DNA of 9,212 nt. Source: Gammaproteobacteria bacterium. GTDB taxonomy: Bacteria > Pseudomonadota > Gammaproteobacteria > Thiohalorhabdales > Thiohalorhabdaceae. Shown piece by piece: positions 1 to 7,001 of this stretch (its first letter is position 1; each line of letters starts with the position of its first letter). Under the pieces are notes generated by a model that worked only from the letters and a program-made list of their open reading frames with translations, searched no databases and was not told the origin of the DNA. Both the position numbers and the translations under genes were made by a program. The DNA lies in NCBI GenBank assembly GCA_018609925.1, contig JAHEOG010000149.1:1-9212 (forward strand). Direction: 5' to 3'.

Positions 1-217
1 CGAGGAGGCTCGTGCGCACGGGGTGGGTGCTCACCGACTGCAGGGTCAGCGGGGTCACGAAGCGGGCACCGCCGGGGGTGAGGACGACCCGAACCTCCGC
101 GCCTGCTTCGGCGAGCCGGCGGATCAGCTCCGGGGCCTTGTAGGCGGCGACGGAACCGGTCACCGCCACCAGGATGCGGGCGCCGGCCAGGGGATCAGGG
201 GCGGGGTTGTCGGGCAT
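1..217 (-). CDS. coaBC: CoaBC N-terminus (phosphopantothenoylcysteine decarboxylase / phosphopantothenate-cysteine ligase), partial
   Basis: CoaBC makes 4'-phosphopantetheine from phosphopantothenate and cysteine in two steps of cytosolic coenzyme A synthesis. Only the first 72 residues are present; the gene runs off the left edge. The visible part is the start of the FMN-dependent CoaC decarboxylase domain: the nucleotide-binding strand ILVAVTGSVAAYKAPELIRR at about residues 15-34, then the family-typical AGAEVRVVLTPGGARFVTPLTLQ, both strongly diagnostic. The ATG at 217-215 is preceded by GGGGA (about 7 nt away), which lies in a short palindrome. The gene is on the same strand as the transporter but 179 nt downstream of it, so it probably has its own promoter, though I could not identify one. 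The CoaB ligase half cannot be seen, so full bifunctionality is assumed from the family. Confidence 0.9.
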   Translation of the reverse strand, partial: MPDNPAPDPLAGARILVAVTGSVAAYKAPELIRRLAEAGAEVRVVLTPGGARFVTPLTLQSVSTHPVRTSLL

Positions 218-223
218 GGGTCT

Positions 224-239
224 TTCCCCGTGCGGGGAA
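224..239. promoter_or_regulatory. Palindrome covering the coaBC ribosome-binding site
   Basis: The 16-mer ttccccgtgcggggaa has two perfect 7-bp arms around a 2-bp centre. On the minus strand its distal arm contains the GGGGA that serves as the coaBC Shine-Dalgarno sequence. It could be a small operator or an RNA hairpin that masks the ribosome-binding site. In RNA the practical stem would be 6 bp with a 4-nt loop. Chance occurrence in GC-rich DNA is possible. Confidence 0.35.
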
Positions 240-240
240 T

Positions 241-282
241 TGCAAGCGGTCAGTAGGCAGCGGTCAGTCGGCAGAAGGAAGC
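241..282 (-). repeat. Heptad-repeat block A (six 7-bp units, minus orientation)
   Basis: Read on the minus strand, this is six consecutive 7-bp units of the form NCTGNCN, ending with two weaker NCTTNCN-type units at the edges. ACTGACC occurs twice (248-254 and 262-268). On the plus strand the core shows as two adjacent 14-mers, gcggtcagtaggca and gcggtcagtcggca, at 246-259 and 260-273, differing at one base. It lies in the leader between the transporter and coaBC and pairs with block B in opposite orientation. It resembles the short heptanucleotide tandem repeats known from intergenic DNA in several bacterial groups. Its function is unknown. Confidence 0.7.
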
Positions 283-360
283 CACGCTAGGGAGAGTTCC
301 CAGTCCAAGGACCCCCAGGGAGTCCACCGGCCCGCTCCGGGTGGCGCGTTGGTTTCCTTT

Positions 361-402
361 CCTGGCCACTGAGAACGGCTAACTGGCGACTGCAAACTAC
401 CA
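361..402 (+). repeat. Heptad-repeat block B (six 7-bp units, plus orientation)
   Basis: There are six consecutive heptads on the plus strand, in phase with ACTGNNN: ACTGAGA at 368-374, ACTGGCG at 382-388 and ACTGCAA at 389-395, with degenerate units at 361, 375 and 396. The block is the same length as block A and in inverted orientation, 78 bp away. The 10-mer at 265-274 is complementary to 383-392 at 9 of 10 positions. It covers the stop codon of the transporter. A GC-rich imperfect hairpin (324-344, 7-bp stem with one bulge) sits between the blocks and has no T-run, so it is not a clear terminator. Confidence 0.6.
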
Positions 403-1962
403 TAGCACCCCCGGCCAGACCCAGTAGAACAGGGCTGTGATCAACAGGGTCAGCACCGCGGTCATGGCCAGGTTGAGCACGAGGCCGGCGCGCAGCATGT
501 GTCCCGGACGGAGGTAACCGGTGCCGAAGACGATGGCGTTAGGGGGAGTGGCCACCGGCAGGGCGAAGGCGTAGCTGCCGGCCACGCCCCCCGCGATTGC
601 CAAAAAGGCCGCCGCAGCGGGCTCAGCGAGGCCGAGGGTGCCGGCCAGGACCCCGCCCAGGGCCACCAGCAGCGGGGTCAGGATGTTCGCGGTGGCGGTA
701 TTGGAGGTCACCTCGGTGAGGAAGATGGCCAGCAGGACCACTGCCGCCACCACGATCAGCACCGGCGCGCCGGTCAGGGTCTGGAAAAGCCCTTGCGCCA
801 GCCACCCGGTGGCCCCAGTACGGGCGAGCCCGTCGGCGAGGGAAAGGCCCCCGCCGAACAGCAGCAGGGTGCCCCAGTCGATGCCCGCCAGATCCTCCCA
901 GTCCATGCTGTTGACCAGGACCAGCGCGGGTATCGCCGCTAGTCCTACCACGACGTAGTAGAGGATCCCCTGATGGCCGCCCCCGGTGCCCAGCAGGGTC
1001 GGGCCCTCTCCGCCGAACAGGGTGGTCTGGGCCGCCGGGGGCAGCCAGCCGGCGGTGAGGAAGTCCATGCCGCCGACGACCCACAGCCCGGCGGTTACCG
1101 CGAAGATCGCGGCGACCCGCCGACCGGACGCGCAGACCGGCCCTTCCTCCGCCAACAGGGCGCGCGCGGCCGTGCGGGCCTCGCCCCCCGGCAGCTCCTC
1201 CGGGGGATAGAGGACGAAGACCAGCAGGTACCAGACCAGCGGGAGGGTCACTATGGCCAGAGGAAGCCCCACGGCGAGCCATTCCGTGAAGCCGATGGAC
1301 AATCCCGCCAGCTCCTTGAGCTGGGCCGCCACCACGGTATTGGGCGGGCTCCCGATCAGCGTCGCCACCCCTCCCATGCTGGCCCCGTAGGCGGTACCCA
1401 GCAGCAGCGCCACCTGGAGGTTGGTGAATGCCGCCTCCGGCTCGCCGGCGCGGGTCGCCCGGGTGCCCAGCACCTGGGTCAGGATGCCCACCGCGATGGG
1501 GGCCATCAGGGCCGCTGTGGCGGTGTTGGAGACCCACATGGACAGGAAGGCGGAAGCCACCATCACCGCTAGTACCAGCAGCCGGGGCGAGGTGCCCAGG
1601 ACCGCCATGATGGTCAGGGCGATGCGCCGGTCGATCCGGTACTTCTGCAAGGCCGCGGCCAGCATGAACCCGGCCAGGAAAAGGAAAATGAGGGGATCGG
1701 CGAACCCCGCCAGGGCCGGATCCATCTCGGGATAGACCCCCAGCAGGGTCAGCAGCAGGGGCACGCACAGCGCGGTCACCGCCAGCGGCAGGGTGGCGGT
1801 GACCCACAGGAAGGCCGCGAAGAACAGCGTTGCCAGGGCGTATTGCCCCCGCGTCGTCAGCCCTTCTGGCTGGGGCGCCAAGCAGATGGCGGCCGCCCCT
1901 GCGACGGCAAGGGCGAATAGCAACAAGCGGCGGCGGCTGGCGGCAGCGGCCGGGTCCCCCAC
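397..1962 (-). CDS. DASS / SLC13-family sodium-coupled anion (dicarboxylate or sulfate) transporter
   Basis: This is a polytopic inner-membrane symporter of the divalent anion:Na+ family (VcINDY-like), 521 residues, a usual family length. The two family-defining substrate and sodium sites are both present: SNT at residues 145-147 (VSNTATAALMAP) and SNT at 420-422 (TSNTATANILTP). Each half also has its PPN loop, IGSPPNT at 203-209 and LPVATPPNAIVFG at 468-480. Hydrophobic helices fill the rest, with a soluble loop around 252-282. The frame stays open further upstream, but I chose the GTG at 1962-1960 because GGAGGGAG lies 6 nt before it and hydrophobic sequence begins soon after; the longer version would overlap the helicase. 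It is divergent from the helicase across 115 bp. The substrate (succinate, malate, citrate, sulfate or other) cannot be read from the motifs alone. Confidence 0.92.
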   Translation of the reverse strand: MGDPAAAASRRRLLLFALAVAGAAAICLAPQPEGLTTRGQYALATLFFAAFLWVTATLPLAVTALCVPLLLTLLGVYPEMDPALAGFADPLIFLFLAGFMLAAALQKYRIDRRIALTIMAVLGTSPRLLVLAVMVASAFLSMWVSNTATAALMAPIAVGILTQVLGTRATRAGEPEAAFTNLQVALLLGTAYGASMGGVATLIGSPPNTVVAAQLKELAGLSIGFTEWLAVGLPLAIVTLPLVWYLLVFVLYPPEELPGGEARTAARALLAEEGPVCASGRRVAAIFAVTAGLWVVGGMDFLTAGWLPPAAQTTLFGGEGPTLLGTGGGHQGILYYVVVGLAAIPALVLVNSMDWEDLAGIDWGTLLLFGGGLSLADGLARTGATGWLAQGLFQTLTGAPVLIVVAAVVLLAIFLTEVTSNTATANILTPLLVALGGVLAGTLGLAEPAAAAFLAIAGGVAGSYAFALPVATPPNAIVFGTGYLRPGHMLRAGLVLNLAMTAVLTLLITALFYWVWPGVLW

Positions 1963-1968
1963 GGCAGG

Positions 1969-1976
1969 CTCCCTCC
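1969..1976 (-). promoter_or_regulatory. Shine-Dalgarno site that fixes the transporter start
   Basis: On the minus strand this reads GGAGGGAG, 6 nt upstream of GTG at 1962-1960. No upstream start candidate in the same frame (for example GTG at 1986) has a comparable site. This supports a 521-residue transporter. Confidence 0.7.
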
Positions 1977-2077
1977 GGTTGGCCACAAGGGAGGCGGGGA
2001 GGGTATCAGAAGCCGCCCTGGCCGGCTGGGCACGCCCTGGGGCATCCTGGGTGGCTGGAAACGAAAAGAGAACGGAT

Positions 2078-4396
2078 ATGGGTAGTGACGGCTCCCAGCG
2101 GGCACATACCGGGCTGATTGAGGTCCTGACCGAAAACGGCACCCTGGACTGGGAAGGCCTCGCCCACCGGCGCCTGCCTCCCCGGGAGCCCGCCTTCGCC
2201 GATCTGGAGGTGGCCCCGCGTGTCGGCGAGGTCCTGTCGCGGCGCGGGATCGAGCGCTTCTTTACCCACCAGGCCGAGGCCGTGCAAGCGGTGCGCCGGG
2301 GGGACCACGTTGTGGCCATGACCCCTACCGCCAGCGGCAAGAGCCTGATCTACAATCTGCCGGTGCTGGAGACCGCCCTCGCCGAGCCCGGCGCCCGGGC
2401 CCTGTACGTGTTCCCGCTGAAGGGCCTGGAGCGCGACCAGGTGGAGGGACTGAACGCCCTTCTGGACGACCTCGACCTGGGCCCGGAGCCCCGGCCCCGG
2501 GAGCGCGCCCCCTTGGCCGGAGCCGAGGTCTACGACGGCGATACCCCCGGTCACCGTCGCGCCAAGATCCGCGAGCGCCCGCCCACCGCCCTGCTCACCA
2601 ACCCCGACATGCTCCACCTGGCCCTATTGCCCCACCATGGCCGGTGGGCCGAGCTCTTCGCCAACCTGCGCTACGTGGTTATTGACGAGATCCACACCTA
2701 CCGCGGCCTCTTCGGCAGCCACGCCGCCCAGGTCTTCCGGCGCCTGCGCCGGGTGGCCCGGCACTACGGCAGCGAGCCCCAGTTCATCGCCTGCTCCGCC
2801 ACCATCGCCAATCCGCGGGAGCTGGCCCAGTCTTTGGTGGGGGAGTCCTTCACCGCCGTCACCCGCAACGGTGCCCCGGCTGGCGGCAAGGACTTCTATC
2901 TGGTCAATCCCAAAGACAGCCCCAATACGACCGCTACCGAGCTGTTCCTGGGCTGCCTGCGGGCGGGGCTGAAGACTATCGTCTTCACCCGGGCGCGGCG
3001 GGTCACCGAGCTGGTCTACCAGTGGGCCAGCGAGCGGGCTCCGGATCTGGCCGGGCGCATTAGTCCCTACCGCGCCGGATTCCTGCCCCAGGAGCGCCGC
3101 GAGATCGAGGGCCGGCTCTTCCGGGGCGAGCTGGACGGGGTGGTCTCCACCTCCGCCCTGGAGCTGGGCGTCGACATCGGTGGCCTCGATGCCTGTGTGC
3201 TGGTGGGGTATCCGGGCTCGATGGCCTCCACCTGGCAGCGCGCGGGGCGGGTCGGGCGTCGGGGCCGGGAAGCCGCGGTCTTCCTGGTGTCCGGCCGCGA
3301 CGCCCTCGATCAGTACTTCGTTCGCCATCCCGACGCCTTCTTCGCCGGTAGCGCCGAGGCGGCGGTCGTTGATCCGGCCAATCCGCGCCTGCTCGCCCAG
3401 CACCTGCCCTGCGCCGGCGCGGAGGTGCCCCTCGCCCAATCGGAGCCCATGCTGGCGGAGTCCGCCTACAGCGAGGTGCGCGAGGAGCTTGTGGCGGAGG
3501 GGATCCTCCAGCTCGGCCCGGACGGGGGCTGGGTCCCGTGGCGCCGTACCCCCCAGCGATCGGTGGGCATCCGCGCCATCGGGCCCAGCTTCGCCCTGCT
3601 GGACGGGCAGGGGAATCGATTGGGGGAGCTGGACGGCGACCGCGTCCTGTACGAGGCCTTCCCCGGGGCCATCTACCTCCACCGGGGCCGCACCTATCGC
3701 ATCCGGGAGCTGGACCTGGAAGGGCGTCGGGCGGTGGCGGAGCCCAAGCGCGTCAGCTACCACACCCGTGCGCTCACCCGGGAGGAGACCGCAATCCGGA
3801 CCGAGCACCGGCGTCGCAAGGGCAGGCGCCTCGATGCCCGATGGGGGGAGCTTCGCATCACCCGCCAGATCACCGGCTTTGAGCGCCGGCGCAACCGCGA
3901 TGGCCGGCGCATCGACCGCAAGCCCCTGGAGCTGCCCGCCACCACCTTCGATACCGAGGGCCTGTGGCTGCCCGTCACCGGGGCCGCCAAGGAGGCCCTG
4001 ACCGGGCCCGGCCACCACCTGGCGGGCGGCTTGCATGCTGCCGAGCACGCCATGATCAAGCTCCTGCCCCTGTTCGCCCTGTGCGACAAGCAGGACGTGG
4101 GCGGGGTGAGCTATCCCCTCTATCCCCCGCTGGGCGGACCGGCGATCTTCTTCTACGACGGCTACGAGGGGGGCGTGGGCTTCTCCCGTCGGGGCCTGGA
4201 TGTCCTCGGGGATTGGCTCGGCGCCACGCTGGAGGCCTTGCAGGCCTGCTCCTGCGAGGCCGGCTGTCCCTCCTGCGTCCAGGATCCCCAATGCGGCAAC
4301 GCCAACGAGCCCCTGGACAAGGCCGGGGCCGTGGCCCTGATCGGGCACTGGCTGGGCCGGACTCCGGCGCCGGTCACCGGCGAGGCCGGAGCATGA
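2078..4396 (+). CDS. MrfA-like superfamily 2 DEAD/DEAH helicase with C-terminal DUF1998 (zinc-binding) domain
   Basis: An ATP-dependent DNA helicase of 772 residues, cytosolic. Helicase motifs in order: Walker A TPTASGKS (82-89), DEIH (203-206), SAT (240-242), motif IV around IVFTRARR (301-308), motif V around STSALELGVDIG (358-369) and motif VI QRAGRVGRRG (387-396). The DUF1998 region follows, with HAAEHAMIKLLPLF near 653-666, YDGYEGGVGFS near 693-703, and a cysteine cluster C724, C726, C730, C733 and C739; the CxCxxxCxxC spacing matches the zinc site of Bacillus MrfA (YprA), a 3'-5' helicase in mitomycin-lesion repair. Start: ATG at 2078 with an AAGAG-type site upstream; the 95 residues readable upstream lie antisense to the transporter and have no helicase character. 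MrfA works with the exonuclease MrfB, which is not in this window. The role in damage repair is inferred from family; related names are YprA and Hrq1. Confidence 0.93.
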   Translation: MGSDGSQRAHTGLIEVLTENGTLDWEGLAHRRLPPREPAFADLEVAPRVGEVLSRRGIERFFTHQAEAVQAVRRGDHVVAMTPTASGKSLIYNLPVLETALAEPGARALYVFPLKGLERDQVEGLNALLDDLDLGPEPRPRERAPLAGAEVYDGDTPGHRRAKIRERPPTALLTNPDMLHLALLPHHGRWAELFANLRYVVIDEIHTYRGLFGSHAAQVFRRLRRVARHYGSEPQFIACSATIANPRELAQSLVGESFTAVTRNGAPAGGKDFYLVNPKDSPNTTATELFLGCLRAGLKTIVFTRARRVTELVYQWASERAPDLAGRISPYRAGFLPQERREIEGRLFRGELDGVVSTSALELGVDIGGLDACVLVGYPGSMASTWQRAGRVGRRGREAAVFLVSGRDALDQYFVRHPDAFFAGSAEAAVVDPANPRLLAQHLPCAGAEVPLAQSEPMLAESAYSEVREELVAEGILQLGPDGGWVPWRRTPQRSVGIRAIGPSFALLDGQGNRLGELDGDRVLYEAFPGAIYLHRGRTYRIRELDLEGRRAVAEPKRVSYHTRALTREETAIRTEHRRRKGRRLDARWGELRITRQITGFERRRNRDGRRIDRKPLELPATTFDTEGLWLPVTGAAKEALTGPGHHLAGGLHAAEHAMIKLLPLFALCDKQDVGGVSYPLYPPLGGPAIFFYDGYEGGVGFSRRGLDVLGDWLGATLEALQACSCEAGCPSCVQDPQCGNANEPLDKAGAVALIGHWLGRTPAPVTGEAGA

Positions 4397-4431
4397 AGCC
4401 CGCAAGCCCGGCAGCGCTCTCCGAGCGGGCT
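4397..4431. terminator. Inverted repeat between convergent helicase and LOG genes, possible two-way terminator
   Basis: AGCCCGC (4397-4403) and GCGGGCT (4425-4431) are perfect 7-bp arms around a 21-nt spacer. The left arm begins immediately after the helicase stop and the right arm touches the LOG stop codon. The position between converging genes fits termination, but neither strand has a following T-run and the loop is long, so it is only a candidate. Confidence 0.3.
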
Positions 4432-5015
4432 CAGGTCTCGCCGGGCCCGATCCGCGGGGCACGCGTGGGGGTCGCCGGCGCCGACGCGAAGGCCGCCAGC
4501 AGGGCCTGCGGGTCCTCGCCCTCGTGGAGGAGATCCCGCTGCTCAAAGCGCAGGAAGCCCTCGGCCACCATGGCATCCAGGAAGGCGATCAGGGGGGCGT
4601 AGAAGCCGCCCACGTTGAGCAGCCCGCACGGCTTGGCGTGGAGGCCGAGCTGGGCCCAGGTGAAGATCTCGCAGAGCTCCTCCAGGGTGCCGATGCCCCC
4701 GGGCAGGGCAATGAAGGCGTCGGCCAAATCGGCCATGCGGCGCTTGCGCTCGTGCATGGTGGCCACCACCTCGAGCCGGGTGACCCCTTCGTGGGCCAGC
4801 TCGGGGCGGCGCAGGGCCTCCGGGATGATCCCGACCACCCGGCCGCCGGCGCCCAGCGTGGCATCGGCAAGGTGGCCCATGAGCCCCGTGTGCCCGCCGC
4901 CGTAGACCAGCTGCAGGCCGCGGCCGGCCAGGGCCTCCCCCAGGCGCTGGGCCGCCTCCCGATAGACCTCCCGATTGCCGGCACCAGAGCCGGCGAATAC
5001 ACAGATCCGATCCAT
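4431..5015 (-). CDS. LOG-family protein (TIGR00730-type nucleoside 5'-monophosphate phosphoribohydrolase)
   Basis: A cytosolic Rossmann-fold enzyme of 194 residues, usual for the family. LOG enzymes remove ribose 5-phosphate from cytokinin nucleotides or, in bacteria, from AMP and other nucleotides. Seen: N-terminal ICVFAGSGAG (4-13), the glycine-rich VYGGGHTGLMG (37-47), the catalytic-arginine segment MHERKRRM (87-94) and the hallmark PGGIGTLEE (105-113). Start: two in-frame ATGs, at 5024 and 5015. The GGAGG at 5027-5031 is only 2 nt from the first but 11 nt from the second, so I chose 5015; the longer form adds just three residues. It converges with the helicase, 34 nt between stops, and diverges from radC. 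Some relatives were formerly annotated as lysine decarboxylase, which the PGGxGTxxE motif argues against. The natural substrate is unknown. Confidence 0.92.
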   Translation of the reverse strand: MDRICVFAGSGAGNREVYREAAQRLGEALAGRGLQLVYGGGHTGLMGHLADATLGAGGRVVGIIPEALRRPELAHEGVTRLEVVATMHERKRRMADLADAFIALPGGIGTLEELCEIFTWAQLGLHAKPCGLLNVGGFYAPLIAFLDAMVAEGFLRFEQRDLLHEGEDPQALLAAFASAPATPTRAPRIGPGET

Positions 5016-5039
5016 GGTGTCCATTGCCTCCGGTTTCCG

Positions 5040-5048
5040 TGCTAGGCT
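5040..5048 (+). promoter_or_regulatory. Candidate extended -10 element for radC
   Basis: TGCTAGGCT matches the extended -10 pattern TGnTAnnnT and lies about 33 nt before the radC ATG, in the 57-66 bp between the divergent LOG and radC genes. No convincing -35 box accompanies it. Confidence 0.35.
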
Positions 5049-5081
5049 GCCACAGCTTGGGCATCAAAAGGGGGGATCACC

Positions 5082-5756
5082 ATGGCCATCACCGACTGGC
5101 CCGCCTCCGAGCGTCCCCGCGAGAAGCTCGCCGAGCGGGGCCCGGAGGCCTTGTCCGACGCCGAGCTCCTGGCCATCTTCTTGCGTACCGGCAAGCCCGG
5201 CGTCAGCGCTGTCAGTCTGGCCCGCGAGCTTCTGGAGGCCTTCGGCGGGCTGCGCGCCTTGCTCGCCGCCGGGGAGGCGGCCTTCTGCGCCGCCCCGGGT
5301 CTGGGGCCAGCCAAGTACCGCCAGCTCCAGGCCGTGGCGGAGATGACCCGGCGCTACCTGGGCGAGGAGCTCGTCCGCGGCGAGGCCATCGAGTCGGCGA
5401 CGGCCGCCCGGGACTATCTGATCGCCCGACTGCGGGACCGGGAGCGGGAGGTCTTCGCCGCCCTGTTCCTGGACACCCGCCACCGGGTCCTGGGCTTCGA
5501 GGAGCTGTTCGCCGGCACCATCGACGGCGCTTCCGTGCATCCCCGTGAGGTGGTGCGCCGGGCCCTTCACCACAACGCCGCGGCACTCATCGTCGCCCAT
5601 AACCACCCTTCCGGGGTCGCCGAGCCCTCCGCAGCCGATGCCAGCCTAACCCGCCGGCTGCGGCAGGCCCTGGACCTGGTGGAGGTGCGGCTGCTGGACC
5701 ATTTCGTCATCGGGGAGGGTCCGGTAGTCTCCTTCGCCGAGCGCGGCGAGCTGTAG
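5082..5756 (+). CDS. radC: RadC family protein (JAMM/MPN+ metal-dependent domain)
   Basis: 224 residues, full family length. The N-terminal part has the RadC signature RPREKL...GPEALSDAELLAIFLRTG (11-37), then a helix-hairpin-helix-like segment APGLGPAKYRQL (71-82) that could bind DNA. The C-terminal JAMM domain starts around 105 and carries the metal-binding HNHPSGVAEPSAAD (173-186), with H173, H175 and D186 as expected ligands, so the metal site looks intact. The ATG at 5082 follows a run of G (GGGGGG) by 6 nt. The historical link to DNA repair in E. coli was later reassigned to another gene, so the biochemical role of RadC remains uncertain; a metalloprotease or nuclease-associated role has been proposed. 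The M50 protease gene begins 36 nt downstream in the same direction, suggesting co-transcription. Confidence 0.96.
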   Translation: MAITDWPASERPREKLAERGPEALSDAELLAIFLRTGKPGVSAVSLARELLEAFGGLRALLAAGEAAFCAAPGLGPAKYRQLQAVAEMTRRYLGEELVRGEAIESATAARDYLIARLRDREREVFAALFLDTRHRVLGFEELFAGTIDGASVHPREVVRRALHHNAAALIVAHNHPSGVAEPSAADASLTRRLRQALDLVEVRLLDHFVIGEGPVVSFAERGEL

Positions 5757-5792
5757 CCGGGGACCTCCCGGCCGGCCAAAGGGGAAGCCCCC

Positions 5793-7001
5793 ATGGGCCA
5801 AGGGTTCCGACTCGGCCGCATCGCGGGCATCGACGTCCACGTGGACTGGAGCCTGCTGATCATCTTCGCCCTGATCGCCTCCAGCCTGGGCCTCGCCACC
5901 TTCCCCGCCCTCCACCCCAACTGGTCCTCCCTGCTGTCGTGGGTCACGGCGCTGGTGGCGGCGGTCCTGTTCTTCGCCTCGGTGCTGGTCCACGAGCTCT
6001 CCCACGCCCTGGTGGGCCGGGCCTACGGCATGCGCGTACCCCGGATCACCCTGTTCATCTTCGGGGGCTTGGCCCATATGGAGTCGGAGCCCGAGCACTG
6101 GCGAGGGGAGCTGTGGATGGCCATCGTCGGGCCCATCACCAGCCTGGTGCTCGGCTTCACCTTCCTGGTCCTGGCCGGCCTGCTTATCGGTCCCGAGGGG
6201 ATCGATCCGGCTAACCCGCGGGAGCATCTGGCCGGGTTGTCGCCGCTGGCCACCCTGCTGCTGTGGCTGGGACCGGTCAACGTGATCCTGGGCCTGTTCA
6301 ACCTCGTCCCGGGATTCCCCCTGGACGGCGGCCGGGTCCTGCGGGCGGCGATGTGGGGCCTTACCGGGGACATCCGCCGAGCGACCCGGTGGGCTTCGCG
6401 GGCCGGACAGGGCTTCGCCTGGCTGCTCATCGCCACCGGGGTGGCCATGATCCTGGGGGCACGGGTGCCGTTGTTCGGTACCGGTACCATCGGCGGGCTA
6501 TGGCTCGCCTTCATCGGCTGGTTCCTGAACAGCGCCGCCCTCGCCAGCTACCAGCAGCTCCTGCTACGGGAGTCTTTGGGCGGCGTGCGCGTCGCGCGAC
6601 TCATGCGCTCCCGAGCCACCGACGTCCCGCCGGACATGGCCGTCCAGGATCTGGTGGACGCCCACCTCCTGCGCGGCGGCGAGCGGGCCCTGCCCGTGGT
6701 GGAAGGCCACCGCTTAGTGGGCCTGGTGGGATTGGCCGAGGTCCAGCAGCGGGATCAGGGGGAGTGGCCGCACCTCTCCGTGCGCAAGATCATGATTCCC
6801 CGTGCTCGGCTGGTTACGGTGGGGCCCGAGGAGGACGCCCACGATGCCTTGATGACCCTGACCCGAGCCGGGGTCAATCAGCTCCCGGTCGTCGAGGGAG
6901 ACCGGCTAGTGGGGATGCTCCGACGCGCGGACGTCCTCCACTGGATGGCCCTTTACGGCGACCCGTCCCTGGCCCGCCAGCTCCGAGACCAAGGCTCTTA
7001 G
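5793..7001 (+). CDS. Site-2 protease family (M50) zinc metalloprotease with C-terminal CBS pair
   Basis: An integral inner-membrane intramembrane protease of 402 residues. The zinc site HELSH is at 67-71 (in VLVHELSHALVGRAYG) and the third-ligand motif NLVPGFPLDGGRVLRA at 170-185 places the aspartate at D178. Hydrophobic helices are near 20-35, 48-66, 107-132, 150-172, 206-222 and 232-250. After about residue 265 come two CBS domains (about 268-320 and 330-390; each has a PVVEG-x-RLVG repeat), which in other proteins bind adenosine nucleotides. This order matches the Rip3 / M50B-CBS group. Start: ATG at 5793, with AAGGGG 8 nt upstream; GIDVHVDWS follows at once, as in relatives. It probably shares an mRNA with radC. 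Its stop overlaps that of the synthase gene by 4 bp. The substrate, perhaps a membrane-bound anti-sigma factor or misfolded membrane protein, is unknown and none is encoded nearby. Confidence 0.93.
   Translation: MGQGFRLGRIAGIDVHVDWSLLIIFALIASSLGLATFPALHPNWSSLLSWVTALVAAVLFFASVLVHELSHALVGRAYGMRVPRITLFIFGGLAHMESEPEHWRGELWMAIVGPITSLVLGFTFLVLAGLLIGPEGIDPANPREHLAGLSPLATLLLWLGPVNVILGLFNLVPGFPLDGGRVLRAAMWGLTGDIRRATRWASRAGQGFAWLLIATGVAMILGARVPLFGTGTIGGLWLAFIGWFLNSAALASYQQLLLRESLGGVRVARLMRSRATDVPPDMAVQDLVDAHLLRGGERALPVVEGHRLVGLVGLAEVQQRDQGEWPHLSVRKIMIPRARLVTVGPEEDAHDALMTLTRAGVNQLPVVEGDRLVGMLRRADVLHWMALYGDPSLARQLRDQGS

Noticed and set aside
623..1807. A 394-codon minus-strand frame inside the transporter region
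   Set aside because: It is another frame of the same strand as the transporter, with G/R/P/A-rich translation and no membrane segments or motifs.
1793..2077. N-terminal 95-codon extension of the helicase frame
   Set aside because: It lies over the start of the transporter and their shared upstream gap, reads as low-complexity basic sequence, and ATG at 2078 begins a plausible N-terminus.
1963..2340. Extension of the transporter upstream to ATG 2340
   Set aside because: It would overlap the helicase coding region by more than 250 bp with arginine/serine-rich non-membrane sequence; GTG at 1962 has a strong ribosome-binding site.
2624..4576. A 650-codon open frame on the minus strand opposite the helicase
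   Set aside because: It is antisense to a clear helicase with all motifs, its translation is low in complexity (rich in G, A, P, Q) and lacks any recognisable domain; long shadow frames are expected in GC-rich coding DNA.
2078..5756. A DISARM-like or other defence island, suggested by a helicase with DUF1998 next to radC
   Set aside because: DISARM needs separate DrmA and DrmB proteins with DrmC and a methyltransferase. Here helicase and DUF1998 are fused in a 772-residue MrfA-like protein with no methylase, nuclease partner, toxin or mobile-element genes nearby.
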